Source of the DNA: Bacteroidales bacterium
GTDB taxonomy: Bacteria > Bacteroidota > Bacteroidia > Bacteroidales > ML635J-15
Length of the DNA: 6,078 nucleotides
NCBI GenBank assembly: GCA_028701945.1
Contig: JAQVPT010000225.1
Location: forward strand, 1-6,078
Reading direction: 5' to 3'
Position numbers and translations under genes: made by a program. The notes under the pieces are model-generated. The model had not been told where the DNA came from. It saw only the letters and a program-made list of their open reading frames with translations, and ran no database searches. The number at the start of each line of letters is the position of its first letter. Positions within the stretch are counted from its first letter, which is position 1. Below are positions 1 to 5,381 of the stretch, one piece after another.

Positions 1-78
1 AAACGCATACTTTTCTTTTGTCATGATTTTTGGATTGCTATGCACCAAAAAATCATGCCAAAAGAGATTCGTCGGCAT
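1..78 (-). CDS. Possible 5' end of a gene leaving the window (partial, unrecognised)
   Basis: On the minus strand an ATG at 78-76 opens a frame without stops through base 1, giving 26 residues that begin MPTNLFWHDFLVH and end KEKYAF. I do not recognise the product. It reads in the same direction as the membrane flavoprotein gene upstream of it, whose stop is 180 bases from this ATG. Against a real gene, the frame coincides with strong palindromes (22-57 and 55-78) that would be unusual in coding DNA, it has no clear Shine-Dalgarno or TAnnTTTG element, and 26 codons without a stop is weak evidence even with amber-rich AT composition. The rest of the frame lies outside the window. Confidence 0.25.
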   Translation of the reverse strand, partial: MPTNLFWHDFLVHSNPKIMTKEKYAF

Positions 79-192
79 ATTTTAACCCTTGACTTTCACT
101 ACGTTCAGTCAAAAGTTAAAATAAATGAGTCCTTCAGACTCAAAAGCAATGAAAAACATTTGAAATTATTGTGATAAAAAAAGTATGCGTTT
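1..192. repeat. Palindrome-rich segment bounded by a 14-bp inverted repeat (MITE-like candidate)
   Basis: AAACGCATACTTTT at 1-14 is repeated exactly in reverse complement at 179-192. Several nested palindromes lie between the arms: 22-33 with 45-57 (one-base bulge), 55-59 with 74-78, 80-86 plus 89-94 with 107-112 plus 115-121 (a two-by-two internal loop), 126-131 with 137-142 (six-base stem, five-base loop), and 148-151 with 157-160. Such density suggests a non-autonomous mobile element or a structured intergenic repeat. No transposase is seen and no target duplication can be tested, because the left arm reaches base 1 and may continue outside the window. A minus-strand open frame from 78 to 1 overlaps the left part, so part of this segment could instead be coding. 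The match of the arms is seen directly; the mobile-element reading is inference. Confidence 0.45.
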
Positions 193-257
193 GCCCTGAA
201 AATAAGAAGCACAAAGGGATTTTCAACCAAAAAGAGAACTAGATTTGGTATTTATTT
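193..257. other. Short intergenic tail downstream of the membrane flavoprotein gene
   Basis: This stretch separates the stop codon of the minus-strand flavoprotein gene from the inverted-repeat segment. It contains a seven-base inverted repeat, TGAAAAT at 197-203 and ATTTTCA at 219-225, with a 15-base loop. The stem is AT-rich, the loop is long and no T tract follows on the minus strand, so it is at best a weak terminator. The stronger palindromes in 80-142 could also end transcription. No other feature is seen. Confidence 0.3.
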
Positions 258-2084
258 TCACCACTTCTCCCAATGCACGTTCTCCGGTTTCCACTTATCT
301 TTTGGTTTGTCCTCGCCTGTTGGCACTCCAATAGGAATTACATTTAAAGGTCTAATGTTATTTGGCAAGTTCAGTATTTCGATTACAGGGTTCATTCTTT
401 CCTGATATGGAAATGTGGCTGTCCAAACAGCACCAAGTTTAAGAGCCTCAACAGCGAGTAAAATATTTTCGGTAGCTGCAGCACAATCTTGTACCCAATA
501 CGCACTATCAACCTCCGTCGCTGCTTTATTCATATCACCACAAACAACAATTGCAGCTTGTGCTTGTAAAAGCATCTTAGCATAAGGTAAGACTCCCGCT
601 AAGTCATCAAGTTTTTGCCTATCTGTTACAACTACAAATGCCCATGGTTGCAAATTGCGAGCACTTGGAGCCGCCATACCAGCTTTGACGATAGTTTCTA
701 ACTGTTCCTTTGTTACAGGCTCGTCTTTGAAATTACGAACCGATTTGCGATTATGTATTACGTCAAGTGCATTATTCATAATAATTGTTTCGTTGTTTGT
801 TTTTACCTCCGCCCGACCATCAGGCTTTACAAAATTAAAATAAATTAAAACTAATATAGTTAATCCAAAAACAATATTAATTAAAACCGACATACTAATT
901 TTTTTTGATTCTGATTGTTTTGACTTTCCATATAATAAACTTATTAAACCGCCTGTAGGACAAAAAAATCGACACCACGGTTTATTAATAAAAATTGATA
1001 AAAACAACATTACCAAAGCCAATATAAGCGTTGATGCGGAAGCAAATTTGTAACTAAAAGCTGAAAATGGCTCGAAATCCTCTAAACTAAAATCGATTGC
1101 GGCCACCAACATTACAAACAGTATAAACAAAACCAAAAATCTAATTTTAGTTAATACCTTTCTTGTTGACGAACTAAAGCTCATCTTACTTTTATTAAGT
1201 TTTCCTACAAGTTCTTGAGCTGCTCCAAAAGGACAAACAAACTGACAATAAAATGCTTTATTTGTTATCAAGGGTAATAAAACTGTTAATATAAGAACAA
1301 CGATTAAAAAGATATGAGGCCAAATTGTAACACCACCTATCAACCATTTGTCAAACAACGCAAGACTAAGAAAATCTCCTTGCCAAAACCCCAGAATACC
1401 AACAGATGCAATAAGAAGAAAAATTCTAAACCTATTAGCTTTTTGTGGTACTAAAAAACTAAATACAGCAAATACCAAAAACAGAAATGATGCCACAATT
1501 CCCAGTATATTCACCAAATTCATTTGTGATTTATCGGCTGCAATTTTAGTAAAAATCGATAATCTTTCGTTGCATGATGCAATAACAGCTTTACTTGTGT
1601 ATGTTGCTCCACTAACAGCATCTATTTTAGTTTTAATAGCTTCTTTTGCACTAAGTCCATCCCAAGACTCAAAGAATTTCTTATCATTAAGTTCCTCTAT
1701 CCATCTTTTAGTTTCAGAACTTTCAAGTAAAACTAATTCCCTTATTTTTTCATCTGGATTAAAGACAATTGCCAAAGGGACACATCCACCATAGCCTTTA
1801 ATATCTTTACAATATGGCATTGTAAGCAAAACCGAACAAGAAAGTTTGTTACTTGAGTTGTATAGATAATAGCAATCAGTAAGAGTGTCGTGTTTATAAT
1901 ATGAAAAATCTTCGCATAAATCGGCAAAAAAAGCAGTCTGCTCTGTTAATACGATAGGCTGATTTTGAGGACTTTCTGGATTATAAAAAATGTCTCTATT
2001 AAAAATTCGTCCTGACGTAAGAACAACTATAGCCAATCCGGCTATTAAAATAAATATCTTTAAGATTCTGTTTGTAGTAACCAT
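258..2084 (-). CDS. Membrane FMN-binding / 4Fe-4S (NosR/NapH-like) protein fused to a nitroreductase domain
   Basis: This 608-residue protein appears to carry electrons across the cytoplasmic membrane to a built-in flavin reductase. Residues 7-24 form a signal anchor. Residues about 97-178 form an FMN_bind domain with the motif DAVSGAT (155-161), in which related proteins carry FMN bound covalently to the threonine (here T161) by the flavin transferase ApbE outside the cytoplasm. Hydrophobic helices follow at about 190-212, 219-243, 252-273, 316-331, 349-366 and 399-418. Two CxxxCP motifs (C280/C284 and C371/C375) sit next to positively charged loops, as in the NosR/NapH/Fer4_5 family, where they bind iron-sulfur clusters on the inner side. 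Residues about 437-608 form a full nitroreductase domain, with RKSVR (446-450) and PSARNLQPW (473-481) for FMN binding and a typical C-terminal HWEKW. The usual C-terminal ferredoxin of NosR/NapH is absent, replaced by the nitroreductase. Five extracytoplasmic cysteines (57, 71, 83, 92, 101) precede or open the FMN domain. The gene follows the methyltransferase gene by 12 bases and is probably cotranscribed. The substrate is unknown; the domain calls are strong and the electron path is inference. Confidence 0.88.
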   Translation of the reverse strand: MVTTNRILKIFILIAGLAIVVLTSGRIFNRDIFYNPESPQNQPIVLTEQTAFFADLCEDFSYYKHDTLTDCYYLYNSSNKLSCSVLLTMPYCKDIKGYGGCVPLAIVFNPDEKIRELVLLESSETKRWIEELNDKKFFESWDGLSAKEAIKTKIDAVSGATYTSKAVIASCNERLSIFTKIAADKSQMNLVNILGIVASFLFLVFAVFSFLVPQKANRFRIFLLIASVGILGFWQGDFLSLALFDKWLIGGVTIWPHIFLIVVLILTVLLPLITNKAFYCQFVCPFGAAQELVGKLNKSKMSFSSSTRKVLTKIRFLVLFILFVMLVAAIDFSLEDFEPFSAFSYKFASASTLILALVMLFLSIFINKPWCRFFCPTGGLISLLYGKSKQSESKKISMSVLINIVFGLTILVLIYFNFVKPDGRAEVKTNNETIIMNNALDVIHNRKSVRNFKDEPVTKEQLETIVKAGMAAPSARNLQPWAFVVVTDRQKLDDLAGVLPYAKMLLQAQAAIVVCGDMNKAATEVDSAYWVQDCAAATENILLAVEALKLGAVWTATFPYQERMNPVIEILNLPNNIRPLNVIPIGVPTGEDKPKDKWKPENVHWEKW

Positions 2085-2089
2085 TTCTA

Positions 2090-2093
2090 CTCC
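2090..2093 (-). promoter_or_regulatory. Shine-Dalgarno sequence of the membrane flavoprotein gene
   Basis: GGAG on the minus strand lies five bases before the ATG at 2084-2082, inside the 12-base gap after the methyltransferase stop. It supports this ATG as the start and translation of the gene from a shared message. A purine-rich site this clear is notable because the other genes of the window lack one. Confidence 0.6.
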
Positions 2094-2096
2094 GTT

Positions 2097-2804
2097 TTAA
2101 ATAATAAAAATGCACGGCTTTTTATGAAGGTCGGGTTTTGTTTTTGCCCAATCAGATATTTTTCTAGTCTCAATCATTTCATCCTCGCAAGTAATATTCA
2201 CAGCAATGCAAAGATAATTATTTGGATTCAAACTACTAATAATATCGTCTAACATTTTATTGTTTCGATATGGTGTATCCATAAATATTTGAGTTTGCCC
2301 CTCTTTTTGCGATTTATACTCCAATTCACGAAGTTTTCGATTTTTAGAATTACTATCAACTGGCAAGTATCCATTAAACGCAAAATTTTGTCCGTTAAGT
2401 CCCGAAGCCATTAAAGCAAGAAAGATTGACGAAGGACCTGTAATCGGAACAACTTTAATACCTTTCTGATGAGCCATTCTAACAATCACACTACCAGGGT
2501 CGGCTATGCAAGGTAATCCGGCCTCACTTATCAGTCCGACATTATTCCCATTTTTACAGACATCAAGATATGTTGATATTTGAGCATCATCAATATGTTT
2601 ATTGAGCTCATAAAAATGTAAGTCATCAATAATTATATTTTTACTTAATTTCCGTAAATATCTGCGAGCATTTCGAATGTCCTCAACTATATAGTGTTGC
2701 AAACTTTCAATAAGCATTGGTAAGTTCTCTGGCACAACAAGTTTGGGCTCAATGTCGCCTATTACATTGGGAATTAAATAAAGTTTTGTTTCACTATTAG
2801 CCAT
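2097..2804 (-). CDS. SAM-dependent methyltransferase, RsmI-like (tetrapyrrole methylase superfamily)
   Basis: This 235-residue protein belongs to the tetrapyrrole methylase superfamily and is closest to RsmI, which 2'-O-methylates C1402 of 16S rRNA. The conserved core is plain: GLISEAGLPCIADPG (90-104), VVPITGPSS (118-126) and ALMASGLNGQNFAFNGYLP (130-148), matching the SAM-binding and dimer motifs of RsmI. It departs from true RsmI in two ways. The N-terminus reads LYLIPNVIGD (8-17) rather than the usual VATPIGNL form, and the chain is shorter, ending HKKPCIFII without the extra C-terminal region. From memory of the phylum, Bacteroidota genomes often encode this short form in addition to a standard RsmI, so its substrate should be left open, and I give no gene symbol. 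The ATG at 2804 is chosen because a TAnnTTTG element lies just upstream, which implies a leader of about ten bases. It is the first gene of the minus-strand pair. Confidence 0.85.
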   Translation of the reverse strand: MANSETKLYLIPNVIGDIEPKLVVPENLPMLIESLQHYIVEDIRNARRYLRKLSKNIIIDDLHFYELNKHIDDAQISTYLDVCKNGNNVGLISEAGLPCIADPGSVIVRMAHQKGIKVVPITGPSSIFLALMASGLNGQNFAFNGYLPVDSNSKNRKLRELEYKSQKEGQTQIFMDTPYRNNKMLDDIISSLNPNNYLCIAVNITCEDEMIETRKISDWAKTKPDLHKKPCIFII

Positions 2805-2821
2805 TCAAATACATGTTTTTG

Positions 2822-2829
2822 CAAAACTA
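2822..2829 (-). promoter_or_regulatory. Bacteroidota-type -7 promoter element for the methyltransferase-flavoprotein pair
   Basis: The minus strand reads TAGTTTTG here, a full match to the TAnnTTTG -7 consensus of Bacteroidota primary sigma factors. Transcription would begin near 2815, giving a leader of roughly ten bases before the ATG at 2804. No convincing -33 TTTG box is seen 19-21 bases upstream, only T-rich sequence. Short matches of this kind also arise by chance in AT-rich DNA, so the support is its position. Confidence 0.5.
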
Positions 2830-2865
2830 AACATTTTTTTCTTATGATAAAATAATATGAAAACG

Positions 2866-2910
2866 GTTTATCAGTTTATCAGTTTATCAGTTTATCAGTT
2901 TATCAGTTTA
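2866..2910. repeat. Tandem octamer array, GTTTATCA x 5 plus a partial copy
   Basis: Five perfect head-to-tail copies of GTTTATCA occupy 2866-2905, followed by GTTTA at 2906-2910. After a 34-base GC-richer interruption, two diverged units resume at 2945-2960 (CGGTTATC, GGTTTATC in effect). The copy number of such a perfect short array is likely to vary by slippage. It lies upstream of both promoters and so could affect spacing of regulatory sites, but no function is shown. Confidence 0.85.
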
Positions 2911-2980
2911 CTCCCTTCGGTCGTGAGCTCGTAGCAGAACTACTCGGTTATCGGTTTATCTGCAACTGGTGCACGGCGTA
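2911..2980. other. GC-richer palindromic block interrupting the octamer array
   Basis: The block begins CTCCCTTCGGTCGTGAGC and is visibly richer in G and C than the flanks. It contains the palindrome GAGCTC (2925-2930), a GTAG-CAGAA-CTAC hairpin (2931-2943), two diverged repeat units (2945-2960) and GTGCAC. It resembles the short dispersed intergenic repeats common in Bacteroidota chromosomes, but identity as such cannot be shown from one copy. No coding frame is apparent. Confidence 0.35.
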
Positions 2981-3138
2981 AAAATTAACATGGAATATCA
3001 AAATTGCACCACGAACAAAACAATCAAATTCCGAAAAAGTCAAAGCAATAAATGCATAAAAATAATTATAACTCTCTAAATAAATTAAAAAACAAACATA
3101 AAACATCCTAAAACACTATAAAAACTCGGAATAATAAG

Positions 3139-3146
3139 TAAATTTG
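3139..3146 (+). promoter_or_regulatory. Bacteroidota-type -7 promoter element for the PhnP-like gene
   Basis: TAAATTTG is a full match to TAnnTTTG. Transcription would start near 3153, about nine bases before the TTG at 3162. The element overlaps the other candidate start, TTG at 3144-3146, so that upstream codon would not be on the message; this is the main reason for choosing 3162. No clear -33 box is seen. Confidence 0.5.
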
Positions 3147-3161
3147 TGCAAAACTTATATT

Positions 3162-3929
3162 TTGGAAGCAATTATTTTAGGAACAGGCACGTCACAAGGA
3201 ATTCCCGTAATCGGGTGTCAATGTGATGTGTGTAAATCAAGCAATCCTAAGGATAATCGATTAAGATCCTCCTTGCTTCTAAAAATAAATGATACAAATA
3301 TTCTTATAGATGCAGGTCCAGACTTTAGGCAACAAATGCTACGCGAAAAAGTAGAAGTGCTTGATGCAATTATTTTTACTCACGAGCATAAAGACCATAT
3401 TGCGGGGTTAGACGATGTCAGAGCGTTTAATTTCAGTTCAAATCAGCCAATGGAAATATTTGCAGAGCGACGAGTGCAAACTGCCCTTCGAAATGATTAT
3501 TCGTATGTTTTTTCAGGCTCAAATTACCCAGGTATTCCACGATTAAACCTTAATACTATTGACGAAGAGCCATTTTTTGTTAAAGACATTAAAATAACGC
3601 CTATTAGAGTTATGCACTACAAACTTCCTATTTTAGGGTTCAGAATTGGCGATTTAACTTATATTACTGATGCAAATTATATTTCTGAAGAAGAGAAACT
3701 TAAAATAATTGGGTCTAAAACCCTAATTATAAACGCATTAAGAAAAGAAAAACACATTGCACATTTTTCATTAGACGAAGCTATAAAAATCATAACAGAA
3801 TGCAGTCCTCGCAAAGCATATTTTACACATATTGCTCATCAAATGGGTCTCCATAACGAAATTAATACACTTCTCCCTGAATTTATTGAACTTGCTTACG
3901 ATGGTCTCAACATTAAATTTATTATTTAA
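3162..3929 (+). CDS. PhnP-like metallo-beta-lactamase-fold hydrolase (probable phosphodiesterase)
   Basis: This protein, 255 residues from the start chosen here, is an MBL-fold hydrolase of the PhnP (phosphoribosyl cyclic phosphodiesterase) type. It begins EAIILGTGTSQGIPVIGC. The catalytic metal site is visible as HEHKDH (H74, H76, D78, H79), H152, D170 in YITDANY and H223. A second zinc site like that of E. coli PhnP is indicated by C19, C21 and C24 plus H226 in THIAH, with spacing nearly identical to that enzyme. No phosphonate (phn) genes are nearby, so its natural substrate may be another cyclic or diester phosphate; function beyond hydrolase is inference. No ATG fits the N-terminus: in-frame TTG codons occur at 3144 and 3162. 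I prefer 3162 because homologues begin just before LGTGTSQG and because the promoter element overlaps 3144. A stop at 3135-3137 rules out a longer form. The gene seems to be transcribed alone. Confidence 0.88.
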   Translation: MEAIILGTGTSQGIPVIGCQCDVCKSSNPKDNRLRSSLLLKINDTNILIDAGPDFRQQMLREKVEVLDAIIFTHEHKDHIAGLDDVRAFNFSSNQPMEIFAERRVQTALRNDYSYVFSGSNYPGIPRLNLNTIDEEPFFVKDIKITPIRVMHYKLPILGFRIGDLTYITDANYISEEEKLKIIGSKTLIINALRKEKHIAHFSLDEAIKIITECSPRKAYFTHIAHQMGLHNEINTLLPEFIELAYDGLNIKFII

Positions 3930-4083
3930 TCGTTGCTATCGTTTTTTTAAATTACCGATTCCTGATTACTAAAAACTGATTTTTTACAGTAGCCAAATCT
4001 GACTAATTTATATATTTCCATAAATATCGTGGTTATTAGAAAAACTATTTATAAATTTGTGCTGTTAATAAAAATTTATAATT
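3930..4083. other. Intergenic region between the PhnP-like and aminopeptidase genes
   Basis: The region holds the promoter element of the aminopeptidase gene at 4052-4059. Just after the preceding stop, ATCGTT is repeated directly around GCT and followed by seven T residues, but no solid GC-rich hairpin precedes the T run, so I do not call an intrinsic terminator. Nothing else is recognisable. Confidence 0.5.
4052..4059 (+). promoter_or_regulatory. Bacteroidota-type -7 promoter element for the aminopeptidase gene
   Basis: TAAATTTG matches TAnnTTTG exactly and is followed by TGC, as at the PhnP-like gene. The predicted transcript starts near 4066, leaving a leader of about 18 A/T-rich bases before the ATG at 4084. 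A -33 box is not clear; GGTT at 4031-4034 is the nearest candidate. Confidence 0.5.
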
Positions 4084-5286
4084 ATGAAGAAAAATTTGTT
4101 TTTAATTAGTTTAATTAGCTTTTCTTTCATTGCTTTTAGCTTATCAGCACAAGACGTAGAGGAAAAGAAGGAAGTTTATCAGTTTACAATGGAAAAGCAA
4201 GTTCCAGTAACATCAGTAAAAGACCAATATCGAGCCGGAACATGCTGGAGTTACAGCGGATTGGGATTTGTAGAAGCCGAATTGTTAAGACTTGGCAAAG
4301 GTGATTTTGACCTGTCAGACCTTTTTATAGTTCGCAAAGCTTATGAGCATAAAGCTGAAAAATACGTAAGAATGCATGGAAAAACCAATTTTGGTGGTGG
4401 TGGAGCTTTTCACGATGTTTTTTGGGTAATTGATAATTTTGGAATCGCACCCGAAGAAAACTACAAAGGTCTTGAATATGGTGAAGAAAATCACGTACAT
4501 GGTGAGCTTGATGCGGTTTTAGAAGCGTACATGGATGCAGTCTTAAAAAATCCAAACAAAAAACTTTCTACTGCTTGGTTTAAAGGATACAAAGGAATTT
4601 TAGATGCTTATCTTGGTGAAGTTCCAGAAAAATTTAATTATAATGGTAAAGAATATTCACCCATTTCTTTTGCAAAAGAACTTAACATTAATTCTGACAA
4701 TTATATAAATTTGACATCTTACACTCATCATCCTTTTTATAAACCATTTATTCTCGAAATTCCAGATAACTGGTTATGGAAACAAGCATACAACCTACCT
4801 ATTGAAGAGCTACTCGAAGTTCTTGACAACGCAATTAATAATGGATACTCTGCTGCATGGGGAGCTGATGTTAGCGAAAAAGGCTTTAAATGGACAAAAG
4901 GAATAGCTATTGTTCCTGAAGAAGAACGTCCAGATCTTGATGGACTTGAAAGAGCTAAATGGGAAGAATTATCGAAAAGAGAAAAAGAAGAGCTGCTTTA
5001 TAAATTCGAGAAACCGGTAACTGAAAAAGAGATTACGCAGGAAATGAGACAGATAGCTTTTGATAATTACCAAACTACCGATGATCATGGAATGCTTATC
5101 GCAGGAAGAGCAAAAGACCAAAATGGAGTTAAATATTATTACGTAAAAAACTCATGGACTACTGATAACATATATGATGGGTATTTTTATGCTTCTGAAA
5201 GTTTCATTAAATACAAAACTATGAATATTGTTGTTCATAAAGACGCTATTCCAAAAAATATAGCTAAAAAGCTTAACCTTAAATAG
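4084..5286 (+). CDS. Exported aminopeptidase C / bleomycin-hydrolase-type cysteine peptidase (C1B)
   Basis: This 400-residue protein is a papain-like cysteine aminopeptidase of family C1B, which removes N-terminal residues from peptides. The catalytic residues are all visible: Q48 and C54 in DQYRAGTCWSYS, H335 in DDHGMLIAG and N356 in VKNSW. A GGGG stretch at about 103-106 and the LSD segment near 78 fit the family. A signal peptide is clear: KK at 2-3, a hydrophobic core at 4-20 and likely cleavage after SLSA (22/23), so the mature enzyme of about 378 residues should act in the periplasm or outside the cell; there is no lipobox cysteine. Typical cytoplasmic PepC and bleomycin hydrolases are nearer 450 residues without a signal. 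In that family the C-terminal tail enters the active site and limits cutting to aminopeptidase action; here the chain ends in a basic AKKLNLK tail. The gene has its own promoter element and terminator, indicating a single-gene transcript. Confidence 0.9.
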   Translation: MKKNLFLISLISFSFIAFSLSAQDVEEKKEVYQFTMEKQVPVTSVKDQYRAGTCWSYSGLGFVEAELLRLGKGDFDLSDLFIVRKAYEHKAEKYVRMHGKTNFGGGGAFHDVFWVIDNFGIAPEENYKGLEYGEENHVHGELDAVLEAYMDAVLKNPNKKLSTAWFKGYKGILDAYLGEVPEKFNYNGKEYSPISFAKELNINSDNYINLTSYTHHPFYKPFILEIPDNWLWKQAYNLPIEELLEVLDNAINNGYSAAWGADVSEKGFKWTKGIAIVPEEERPDLDGLERAKWEELSKREKEELLYKFEKPVTEKEITQEMRQIAFDNYQTTDDHGMLIAGRAKDQNGVKYYYVKNSWTTDNIYDGYFYASESFIKYKTMNIVVHKDAIPKNIAKKLNLK

Positions 5287-5313
5287 TTTTAAAGGAATAT
5301 ACTATAAACATTT

Positions 5314-5341
5314 AAAAGCCGCATTGTTTGCGGCTTTTTTT
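5314..5341 (+). terminator. Intrinsic terminator after the aminopeptidase gene
   Basis: The ten-base stem AAAAGCCGCA (5314-5323) pairs with TGCGGCTTTT (5329-5338) around the five-base loop TTGTT, and a run of seven T residues occupies 5335-5341. It lies 28 bases after the aminopeptidase stop. The core is GC-rich in an AT-rich setting, which makes this the clearest terminator of the window. Confidence 0.9.
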
Positions 5342-5381
5342 ATTTAGCCTGTTTATAACTATTAGCCATATTTTTCGTTTT

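Larger units (their letters stand above)
2805..3143. other. Divergent intergenic region with tandem repeats and two outward promoters
   Basis: This 339-base gap separates the minus-strand methyltransferase pair from the plus-strand hydrolase gene. It holds a promoter element facing each way (2822-2829 minus and 3139-3146 plus), an octamer array at 2866-2910, and a relatively GC-rich block at 2911-2980 with short palindromes: GAGCTC at 2925-2930, a GTAG/CTAC hairpin at 2931-2943 and GTGCAC at about 2970-2975. From about 2981 to 3138 it is A-rich with no recognisable feature. I see no credible gene or RNA gene in it. Confidence 0.6.

Noticed and set aside
655..843. A 62-codon plus-strand open frame inside the nitroreductase region.
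   Set aside because: Antisense to conserved nitroreductase motifs, with no start signal or family.
1348..1794. A 148-codon plus-strand open frame opposite the membrane flavoprotein gene.
   Set aside because: It is antisense to a gene with clear domains, shows no recognisable family, and its hydrophobic pattern mirrors the complementary membrane helices.
1742..1927. A 61-codon minus-strand open frame in another phase of the flavoprotein gene.
   Set aside because: It overlaps the FMN domain in a shifted frame and has no independent support. A frameshift is not suggested, since the main frame is intact.
2866..2960. Could the octamer array be a CRISPR array?
   Set aside because: Units are eight bases with no spacers, and no cas genes are present.
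3926..3948. Possible terminator after the PhnP-like gene (T run at about 3942-3948).
   Set aside because: The preceding ATCGTT-GCT-ATCGTT is a direct repeat, not an inverted one, so no stable hairpin precedes the T run.
4173..4186. AGTTTATCAGTTTA inside the aminopeptidase gene, identical to part of the octamer array at 2866-2910.
   Set aside because: It encodes VYQFT in a plausible conserved stretch of the mature N-terminus and is a single copy; shared simple AT-rich sequence is the easier explanation.
4315..4555. Two minus-strand open frames (61 and 76 codons) opposite the aminopeptidase gene.
   Set aside because: Both are antisense shadows of a conserved coding region with intact catalytic motifs.
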